NCBI RefSeq assembly: GCF_024171695.1
Contig: NZ_JAMTCF010000007.1
Coordinates: 62,001 to 126,000, forward strand
Source: Actinosynnema pretiosum
GTDB lineage: Bacteria; Actinomycetota; Actinomycetes; Mycobacteriales; Pseudonocardiaceae
Direction of reading: 5' to 3'
Length of the DNA: 64,000 bases
In this document: positions 58,831-64,000 of the stretch, one piece after another
Layout: each line of letters begins with the position of its first letter
How positions within the stretch are numbered: the stretch's first letter is position 1
Program-made: the position numbers and the translations under genes
The notes under the pieces: model-generated
The model's input: only the letters and a program-made list of their open reading frames with translations
The model's database searches: none
Told to the model about the DNA's origin: nothing

Positions 58831-59610
58831 ATGGAACTCAACGGCGCGCCGGTGACCCTGGAAGAGGTCAAAGCCCTGGCGCTCACTAACTACGGCCACT
58901 TCACGTCGATGTTGGCAGAGGATGGCAAGGTGCGCGGTTTGTCGCTGCACTTGCAGCGCTTGGCGCGCGATTGCCGTCTCCTGTTCGACGTGGAATTGGA
59001 CACCGACATGGTGCGCCACTGCGTTCGGTCCGCGCTGCCGGATTCCGGGGACCGCACCGTGGTCCGCGTGACCAGCTATGACCCGGGTATCGACCTGGGC
59101 ACCATCGGTTCTGACGCCACGCCGCACATCCTCGTCACCAAGCGCTCGGCGTCCGACAAGGTCCCGTCGCCGATGAGATTGCAGGCAGCGTCCTACCAGC
59201 GCGAACTTCCCACGGTGAAGCACATCGGCTTGTTCGGCGCCCTCCAGCGCCGCCGCACCGCACAGCGTGAGGGCTTTGACGACGTGCTCTTCCTGAACCC
59301 CGACGGCTACATCTCCGAGGTGGCCACGTCGAACATCGGGTTCGTGCGCGACGGCCAGATCGTGTGGCCGCGCGCCGCCTACCTGGCGGGGATCACGATG
59401 ACCCTGCTGCACCAGGAACTTGACGAGCCGGTGTCCACCGAACCGCTCTCACTGGCTGATCTGAGCCAGATGGAAGCGGCATTCGCCACCAACGCCTCGA
59501 CCGGTGTTCGGGAGATCCTGTCGGTTGACGACGTCGCGTGGGAAAGTGGTCACCCGATGTTGGGGGAGCTGCGGAAGATGTACGAAGACATTCCGGCCGA
59601 GACAGTGTAG
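58831..59610 (+). CDS. Class IV aminotransferase-like PLP enzyme
   Basis: Fold-type IV PLP protein of 259 residues, the group of branched-chain aminotransferase, D-amino-acid aminotransferase and aminodeoxychorismate lyase. The Schiff-base lysine is K130 in ELPTVKHIGLFGALQRRRTA, and the cofactor-binding glutamate with the following loop is GYISEVATSNIGFV (159-172). N-terminal YGHFTSMLAEDGKVRGLSLH resembles the class opening. The substrate is not predictable. It is the first gene of the cargo side, 35 bp before the HTH-FGE gene on the same strand, so the two may be an operon. Confidence 0.82.
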   Translation: MELNGAPVTLEEVKALALTNYGHFTSMLAEDGKVRGLSLHLQRLARDCRLLFDVELDTDMVRHCVRSALPDSGDRTVVRVTSYDPGIDLGTIGSDATPHILVTKRSASDKVPSPMRLQAASYQRELPTVKHIGLFGALQRRRTAQREGFDDVLFLNPDGYISEVATSNIGFVRDGQIVWPRAAYLAGITMTLLHQELDEPVSTEPLSLADLSQMEAAFATNASTGVREILSVDDVAWESGHPMLGELRKMYEDIPAETV

Positions 59611-59645
59611 AAGCCTGTTTCGGGCTGGCGGGGAGGAAAAGACGG

Positions 59646-60581
59646 ATGGCGACCGTGCAGAGTTGGTCCGGGGTGGAAGTTCGGGCGCTGCGTGAAGCGA
59701 AGAGGATGAGCATCCGCGAGTTCGCGGCCCACCTGGGCGTCAGCGAGCGGATGATCTCCAAGTGGGAGGCAGGGCGCGAGTCGATCCGACCGCGCCCGGT
59801 CAACCAGGCTGCGCTGGACACGTGCCTGACCCGAAGCGATCCCGACACGAAGGCACGGTTCTCTTTACTCACTGGCGATTCGCTGGTGCCAGGCTCGGGG
59901 GAGAACGTCCAGGTCGAGCCGATCGGCTCCAGCCAGGTGCACCACCCGGCGGACGGCAGCCTGATGGTGAAGGTGGACGGCAGCGTCTTCCTGTCCGGCC
60001 CAAGCAACACCCCGGTGTGGATCCCGGACTTCTACATCGACGTCTACCCGGTGTCGAACGCGGACTACGCGAGGTTCATCGTGGCCACCGGCCACGCCCC
60101 GCCGCACCACTGGCCGGATGGGCGCCACCCGGCGGAGCTGGCGGACCACCCGGTGGTCTTCGTGACCTGGGAGGACGCGGCGGCCTATGCGGCCTGGGCG
60201 GGCAAGGCGCTACCGACCTCCCAGCAGTGGGAGAAGGCAGCACGAGGAACCCGCGGCACGGTCTACCCGTGGGGCGACCAGCCGACCCCGGCGAAGTGCA
60301 ACGTGCGGGAGAACGGCGTGGGCCAGACAACCCCTCGCGTCTGCTACCAGAGCGGCGCGAGCCCGTACGGGGTGTACGACCTGTGCGGGAACGTGTGGGA
60401 GTGGTGCGCGACGGAGTCCAAGCCGGGCCGCCAAGAGCTGAAGGGCGGCGCGTGGACCAGCCCGTTCAACCGCGCCACCCCGTCGTCGTTCAACGACGCG
60501 GCGGTGTCGATGTGTGACGATGACACCGGGTTCAGGTGCGTTGCCCCGGTGGAAGCGTTCGGTGGCGGGGGAGCAAAGTGA
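59646..60581 (+). CDS. HTH-FGE fusion: XRE domain joined to a SUMF1/formylglycine-generating-enzyme-like domain
   Basis: A 311-residue fusion. Residues 8-50 form an XRE helix-turn-helix (LREAKRMSIREFAAHLGVSE, then RMISKWEAGRESIRP). Residues 95-305 form an FGE-sulfatase/SUMF1 domain: FYIDVYPVSNADYARFIVAT, VVFVTWEDAAAYAAWAGKAL, PTSQQWEKAARGTRGTVYPW, GNVWEW and TGFRCV. In true formylglycine-generating enzymes a C-x4-C pair binds copper; here MCDDDTGFRC has the first Cys but Gly at the second position, so that activity is unlikely. GGGGAGG precedes the ATG. One TTA leucine codon lies at 59865-59867. A DNA-bound sensor or an EgtB-like oxygenase are alternatives. Confidence 0.8.
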   Translation: MATVQSWSGVEVRALREAKRMSIREFAAHLGVSERMISKWEAGRESIRPRPVNQAALDTCLTRSDPDTKARFSLLTGDSLVPGSGENVQVEPIGSSQVHHPADGSLMVKVDGSVFLSGPSNTPVWIPDFYIDVYPVSNADYARFIVATGHAPPHHWPDGRHPAELADHPVVFVTWEDAAAYAAWAGKALPTSQQWEKAARGTRGTVYPWGDQPTPAKCNVRENGVGQTTPRVCYQSGASPYGVYDLCGNVWEWCATESKPGRQELKGGAWTSPFNRATPSSFNDAAVSMCDDDTGFRCVAPVEAFGGGGAK

Positions 60582-60625
60582 ATGAAAACGGCCCCTACTG
60601 CGCGCAAACCCGCAGGTCAAAAAGT

Positions 60626-61019
60626 GTCTTCCCCGCGCCTGCGGGGGTGGTCCGCCGGGCGCGAGTGGGACGACGAGACCGACAAGGTCTTCCCCGCGCC
60701 TGCGGGGGTGGTCCGGTGGGCGGGTGGTCGGGACTGATGTCCAGGGCGTCTTCCCCGCGCCTGCGGGGGTGGTCCGCGCCCGCTGACGCCTCGCGGGCGC
60801 CCGGCGTCGTCTTCCCCGCGCCTGCGGGGGTGGTCCCACGCTCGTGCTCCACTCGCACCACCACCCCGGGTCTTCCCCGCGCCTGCGGGGGTGGTCCGCG
60901 CCAGCACTCCCTTACCGACGTCGAGTACTCGTCTTCCCCGCGCCTGCGGGGGTGGTTCGGTCCACCGTGACCGCCGCGCCAGACACGAGCAGTCTTCCCT
61001 GCGTTTGCGGGGATACTGG
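60626..61019 (+). CRISPR. Type I-E-like CRISPR array, 7 repeats and 6 spacers, no cas genes in the window
   Basis: 28-bp repeats beginning GTCTTCCCCGCGCC and ending GGGGGTGGTCC start at 60626, 60687, 60748, 60809, 60870, 60931 and 60992, exactly 61 bp apart, with six 33-nt spacers that are all different. Repeats 1-5 are identical, repeat 6 has one change (TTC for TCC at the end) and repeat 7 is degenerate (about seven changes), as expected for the leader-distal end; the leader is then on the left, in the AT-richer 44 bp after the HTH-FGE stop. Repeat palindrome and orientation resemble type I-E arrays. No cas gene lies between 50396 and 64000. Confidence 0.95.
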
Positions 61020-61064
61020 CGAGCGCGGGTCGACCAGGAGTCGGCCCGCGCCCGAAGCTGTTTG

Positions 61065-62306
61065 TTACCGCGTGGGATCTGGGCCGGGGCTCAAGGCCCT
61101 TCTATCCCAGCGCTTCTCGTGAACCGCGCCTGCCGGGCGAGTCCAGCGGTCCTCGCTGTCGGGGCGGTCGTGCCAGAGGGTGTGGCTGTCCGGGGTGATG
61201 GTCAGTCCGAACTGGTCCCAGTCCGGTCGGCTCAGGTGGTTCCACAGGTCGTGGGCGTTCTCCACCGCCTGCCAGAGCCGTTGTGGTCCGCCCTGGGTGA
61301 CCTCGTGGAGCCCGTGCGCTCCGGTAAGGGCGATCTGCGCCCATGAGCCGTCCGGGGTGGAGAGGGTGACGGCAGTGGGTGGGCTGGTGGTGCTTGGCCC
61401 GGTGTAGCCGATTGTCACGTCGGCGGGCAGGTCGAGTGCGGCGAGGAACCACACCACCATGTTCTTCCACGGTGTCTGTGGGTCTACGGGACTCGTGGAC
61501 TCGTGGACGTCGCTGCTGTCACGTGCTGCTCTGGCCACTGCTTGCGTAGGTCCACCGGGCTGGTGGCGCAGCCCCATGAACGCCGCGTAAGTCGGGTCGA
61601 ACCGGCCTTCAGCGCGGTGTTCCGAGGTGCGGGTGACCTTGACCAGGCTGCCCGCGTTCTGTGTGATCTTCAGGTCGGTCAGCACTGTGCCGCCGACCCG
61701 TAGTTGTTCGATCCACGCCCAAGGGATGGCGGGCACAGCGCAGGTGGCGATGATCCGGTCAAAGGGCGCGTGCTCTGCCAAGCCGAGCGCCCCATTCGCG
61801 ACCACCAGTGTTGGCGCGTGCCCCAGTTCGGCCAGTCGTGACCGGGCCAGGTCGACCAGGTCGGGTTCGACGTCGACGGAGAACACGTTCTCCGCGCCGA
61901 GCCGGTGTGAGAGTAGGGCGGCGTTGTAGCCGGTTCCGGTGCCGATCTCCAGCACCCGATGCTCGTCCCGGACGTCCAGGGCTTCCAGCATCCTGGTCAT
62001 CAGGCCGGGCTGGCTGGACGAGGACAGCACCCTGCCCACTTCGGCGTCCTGGCGCAGCGCGGTGACCAACGGCTTGTTGGAGTACACCGCGTCCAGCCAC
62101 GCCGCCCGCCCCTCCGCCGTGCTGGTGCTGGACTCGACCCACGTCCCGTTCGTGTCCTGGGTGTGGAAGCGCGGCACGAGTGCGTGCCGGGGGACGGCGC
62201 GCACCGCGTCCCGCCAGGCCGGGTCGGTGAGCTTCCCCAGCTCGCCGAGCATGTCGGCCAGTTCGGCAGCGCGCGGGCGCCACTCCTCGTCAGGGACGGT
62301 CGTCAC
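61065..62306 (-). CDS. tgmC: PIMT-like O-methyltransferase of a graspetide operon
   Basis: A 413-residue SAM-dependent enzyme related to protein L-isoaspartyl O-methyltransferase. The N-terminal 220 residues hold the PIMT core: SSSSQPGLMTRMLEALDV (96-113), VLEIGTGTGYNAALLS (118-133) and FDRIIATCAVPAIPWAWIEQ. The C-terminal 190 residues are an extra domain seen in methyltransferases of ATP-grasp peptide maturase systems. In characterised relatives this enzyme methylates an Asp of the ligase-modified peptide, which then closes to an aspartimide. GTG at 62306 overlaps the ATP-grasp stop. Confidence 0.87.
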   Translation of the reverse strand: MTTVPDEEWRPRAAELADMLGELGKLTDPAWRDAVRAVPRHALVPRFHTQDTNGTWVESSTSTAEGRAAWLDAVYSNKPLVTALRQDAEVGRVLSSSSQPGLMTRMLEALDVRDEHRVLEIGTGTGYNAALLSHRLGAENVFSVDVEPDLVDLARSRLAELGHAPTLVVANGALGLAEHAPFDRIIATCAVPAIPWAWIEQLRVGGTVLTDLKITQNAGSLVKVTRTSEHRAEGRFDPTYAAFMGLRHQPGGPTQAVARAARDSSDVHESTSPVDPQTPWKNMVVWFLAALDLPADVTIGYTGPSTTSPPTAVTLSTPDGSWAQIALTGAHGLHEVTQGGPQRLWQAVENAHDLWNHLSRPDWDQFGLTITPDSHTLWHDRPDSEDRWTRPAGAVHEKRWDRRALSPGPDPTR

Positions 62307-63268
62307 GTGCGCACTCCCGTGAGTAGGTCTGCCAGCGCCGCAGTGATCGGCGTGCCGGTCTGGGATTCGAGCCACCCATACTGGCCCGCCGAGTTGCTCT
62401 CGTAGAACACGAAACGCCCGGTGTCCCGCTCGATCCCGAAATCGAGTGCCGCATACGCCAGCCCGAGCGTCCTCATGTACGCCCTGATCCCGGCTTCCAC
62501 CTCGGGCGGCGTGTCCACCAGTTCATAGGCCAGGGCGTCGAAGTCCGCCCGCCAGTCCTCATGAGCGGCGGCCGAGTTCGCGGTGATCACGATGGTGAAC
62601 ATCCGCTCGCCCAGCACCACCACGCGGGCCTCCACCCCCTTGTCCACCCACGCCTGCGCCTGCAACGCGGTCGACCTAACCCCTCGCAGCTCGTCCAGGT
62701 CGGCGGGCTCGAACCGGCGGGTGTACGCGACCTTGACCGCCCCGCCCTCGGTGAGGGTGTTCGGCCCGAACGACTTGTGCACCACCCCACCCGGCAGCGT
62801 CGCGGCGAACCGCCGCACCGCAGTCGGCGAGTTCGTCACCAGCGTCGGCACCACGTGCAACCCGCAGGACGCAGCGGTGGTGAGCTGCAACGGCTTGTAC
62901 ATCGCGTCGGCAGCCCGGTTCGGATGGTTCACCCACAGCACGTCGGGCAGCGCCGCCAGCACCCCGCCGAACCCCAATCGGGCCTCACGGTGCGCGTAGG
63001 CGCGCTCGACCTCGGTCAGCTCGGGCGGGAACACGAACGCGGACGGGTCGCGGTACCAGACGGATCGGATGTCGCGGAGGTCGACCGTGCGGTGGTCGGT
63101 TGACAGGGTGCCTGCCCACCGACCGTCGACTAGCTCCGCGTCGAGCACGAGCTGGCGCGGGAACCAGCTCGTGTCGGCGCGGAACACCTCGACACCCCGG
63201 CGGGTCAACTCGGCCACCACCGCGTCGGTGGGGGCGTCGGCTTCCTGGGCCAGGATGAGGACGGTCAT
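62303..63268 (-). CDS. tgmB: ATP-grasp ribosomal peptide maturase (graspetide ligase)
   Basis: A 321-residue ATP-grasp protein of the RiPP maturase type (SAV_5884-like group). Residues 1-115 are the pre-ATP-grasp/leader-binding half (TVLILAQEADAPTDAVVAEL, IRSVWYRDPSAFVFPPEL); then come WVNHPNRAADAMYKPLQLTT, the nucleotide-binding VVHKSFGPNTLTEGGAVKVA region, ALQAQAWVDKGVEARVVVLG and the metal-binding LDFGIERDTGRFVFYESNSA. Such enzymes form side-chain ester or amide links between Ser/Thr/Lys and Asp/Glu. The ATG overlaps the precursor stop (TAATG), and its stop overlaps the methyltransferase GTG. Confidence 0.9.
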   Translation of the reverse strand: MTVLILAQEADAPTDAVVAELTRRGVEVFRADTSWFPRQLVLDAELVDGRWAGTLSTDHRTVDLRDIRSVWYRDPSAFVFPPELTEVERAYAHREARLGFGGVLAALPDVLWVNHPNRAADAMYKPLQLTTAASCGLHVVPTLVTNSPTAVRRFAATLPGGVVHKSFGPNTLTEGGAVKVAYTRRFEPADLDELRGVRSTALQAQAWVDKGVEARVVVLGERMFTIVITANSAAAHEDWRADFDALAYELVDTPPEVEAGIRAYMRTLGLAYAALDFGIERDTGRFVFYESNSAGQYGWLESQTGTPITAALADLLTGVRT

Positions 63269-63573
63269 TACTCCTCCCAGCCCCAGTTCTCCTCCGGGCC
63301 CTCGTCGCCGTCGGTGGAGGACTTGGTGGCCCACTCCTTGCCCATCGTCTCGATCAGCGGCCTGCGCTCGGTGTCCACCGCGAGCTGTCGGGTGGGGCAG
63401 TAGGAGACCGTGCGGCGGACCGGCGTCGGAACGGTCGTGGCGAACCGCAGCCCGAACGGCCGGGTCTCGTCGGGACCGGGTGCGGTCGACACGACGTGGG
63501 CGCGGATGGTGTTGCGGAGCTGGGCGCTGGACAACGGGTTGGCGTCCACGAGGGTGCCGGGTAAGTCGGCCAT
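63268..63573 (-). CDS. tgmA: Graspetide precursor peptide (ATP-grasp-modified RiPP)
   Basis: A 101-residue precursor. The leader contains the conserved RPFGLRFA motif (38-45), recognised by the ligase in this family, and a YCPTRQLAVDTERRPLIE segment (58-75). The probable core is the C-terminal 20 or so residues: WATKSSTDGDEG (81-92) and then PEENWGWEE. Ser85, Ser86 and Thr87 (also Thr83) can donate hydroxyls, and Asp/Glu residues at 90, 91, 94, 95, 100 and 101 can accept ester links; Asp88-Gly89 is a DG pair, the preferred aspartimide site. Codon 4 is TTA (63562-63564). It heads the three-gene operon. Confidence 0.87.
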   Translation of the reverse strand: MADLPGTLVDANPLSSAQLRNTIRAHVVSTAPGPDETRPFGLRFATTVPTPVRRTVSYCPTRQLAVDTERRPLIETMGKEWATKSSTDGDEGPEENWGWEE

Positions 63574-63652
63574 TGCGGTGCCTCCTTCGGCTCAGGGCTG
63601 CTGCGGGTCAGCGGCCCTGAGCACGAGACAACCGTGGTTCGGTCCCGTGGAA

Positions 63653-63671
63653 TTGCACAGATGTTGCACAG
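63653..63671. repeat. Direct repeat TTGCACAG in the graspetide promoter region
   Basis: TTGCACAG occurs at 63653-63660 and 63664-63671, 11 bases apart, about one helical turn. A third, partial copy (GGCACAG) follows near 63676. It lies about 80 bp upstream of the precursor start, between it and the palindromic operator, and could be an activator site. Confidence 0.4.
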
Positions 63672-63695
63672 GTCGGCACAGAGCGTCATCACGAT

Positions 63696-63723
63696 CTAGG
63701 TTCCGGACGGCCTCGGAACCTAG
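63696..63723. promoter_or_regulatory. 28-bp palindromic operator between the graspetide operon and a divergent XRE gene
   Basis: CTAGGTTCCG (63696-63705) and CGGAACCTAG (63714-63723) are perfect inverted arms around an 8-base spacer. The right arm overlaps a TAGACT -10-like box (63721-63726) for the XRE gene; the left arm, on the other strand, provides a CTAGAT box for the graspetide operon. One bound repressor could close both promoters. Confidence 0.65.
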
Positions 63724-63764
63724 ACTCGGGCCGCATCCGGCAAGCCTTCGAGAAGGGCGTGGCG

Positions 63765-64000
63765 ATGGCAGCGAGTCCCCCGGCGACCGGCGAGAACATC
63801 ACGGTGCTGCGCAAGGCCGCAGGGCTGACACAGCGCCAGTTAGCCACCCGCGCGAACATCTCCTTAAGCCTGCTGTCCAAGGTGGAGGTTGGTGACCGCG
63901 CCGCCAGCAACGCGCTGGTTGCCGCCGTCGCCCGCGCGCTCGCCGTGCCGATCGAGCGCGTCCACGGCCAGCCCTACCAAGCCGAGCATCGCGAGAGCGG
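63765..64000 (+). CDS. XRE-family regulator, N-terminal part (runs off the window)
   Basis: The first 78 residues of a Cro/C1-type regulator: ITVLRKAAGLTQRQLATRAN, ISLSLLSKVEVGDRAASNAL and VAAVARALAVPIERVHGQPY form the helix-turn-helix domain. AGAAGG lies 8 bases before the ATG at 63765. Two leucine codons are TTA (63840-63842 and 63864-63866). It is divergent from the graspetide operon and shares the 28-bp palindrome, so it is the likely pathway regulator. The C-terminal part is outside the window. Confidence 0.85.
   Translation, partial: MAASPPATGENITVLRKAAGLTQRQLATRANISLSLLSKVEVGDRAASNALVAAVARALAVPIERVHGQPYQAEHRES

Larger units (their letters stand above)
50396..64000. mobile_element. Integrative and conjugative element (AICE type) at tRNA-Tyr; right end outside the window
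   Basis: The gene set is that of an actinomycete integrative and conjugative element: tyrosine integrase next to a tRNA 3' end, xis, a DUF3631 helicase-like gene in the replication position, an FtsK/SpoIIIE-type TraB, an SpdB-like DUF2637 protein, small AICE-type proteins and an XRE regulator, mostly as one leftward, translationally coupled operon (about 58132 to 50528). Cargo follows from 58831: a class IV PLP enzyme, an HTH-FGE protein, a CRISPR array and a graspetide operon. I found no second copy of the tRNA 3' end before 64000, so attR and the true right boundary are not seen, and some cargo could be chromosomal. Confidence 0.8.

Noticed and set aside
60654..60991. Spacer matches to genes inside this window (self-targeting)
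   Set aside because: I saw no obvious copy of any of the six spacers elsewhere in the window by eye; an exact search would be needed, so no claim is made.
50396..64000. Prophage rather than conjugative element
   Set aside because: There are no capsid, terminase, portal or lysis genes; the traB, SpdB-like and integrase set fits an AICE.

Overview
This is chromosomal DNA of a high-GC actinomycete. The gene content points to Pseudonocardiales (Actinosynnema/Saccharothrix/Amycolatopsis-like; the genus is inference): menaquinone respiration, a complete 14-gene complex I operon, many GTG starts, ATGA/GTGA gene overlaps, apparent leaderless promoters, and an integrated element of the actinomycete AICE type.

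Positions 1-8900 are dominated by menaquinone synthesis: menD (partial), menB, menE, menA and menF, interspersed with a secreted SH3-like protein, a Cds1-like cysteine desulfhydrase and an ADP-ribosylglycohydrolase. Positions 8900-14000 hold a DUF3592 membrane protein and a tightly coupled paaABCDE operon for the phenylacetyl-CoA epoxidase. Positions 14100-17860 hold an inositol-monophosphatase-family gene, menG and a MenJ-type menaquinone reductase. From 17900 to 33900 runs nuoABCDEFGHIJKLMN, behind a promoter with two tandem Rex (NADH/NAD+ sensor) operators; a third Rex-like site sits before menJ. A polyprenyl diphosphate synthase (quinone side chain) follows. Together this makes a respiratory island: quinone head group, side chain, methylation, tail reduction and the dehydrogenase that uses the quinone.

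Positions 35000-50200 are ordinary chromosome: rarD, a large acidic membrane-anchored protein, 2-oxoacid:ferredoxin oxidoreductase korAB, an enoyl-CoA hydratase, an Lrp regulator with ddaH, a LysR regulator, an unusual three-gene nuoB-nuoC-nuoI paralogue cluster, htpX, rmlA and yajQ.

At 50315 a tRNA-Tyr gene marks the left end of an integrative conjugative element that runs past the window end. It carries a frameshifted integrase, xis, a DUF3631 helicase-like (replication) gene, an FtsK-like traB, an SpdB-like protein, small Cys-rich proteins, an XRE regulator with an operator array, and a CTAG-rich repeat next to traB. Its cargo comprises a class IV PLP enzyme, an HTH-FGE fusion, an orphan type I-E-like CRISPR array (7 repeats, 6 spacers of 33 nt) and a compact graspetide-type RiPP operon (precursor, ATP-grasp ligase, PIMT-like methyltransferase) under a 28-bp palindrome shared with a divergent XRE regulator. 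The CRISPR array and the graspetide operon on the element are the most interesting parts of the window.
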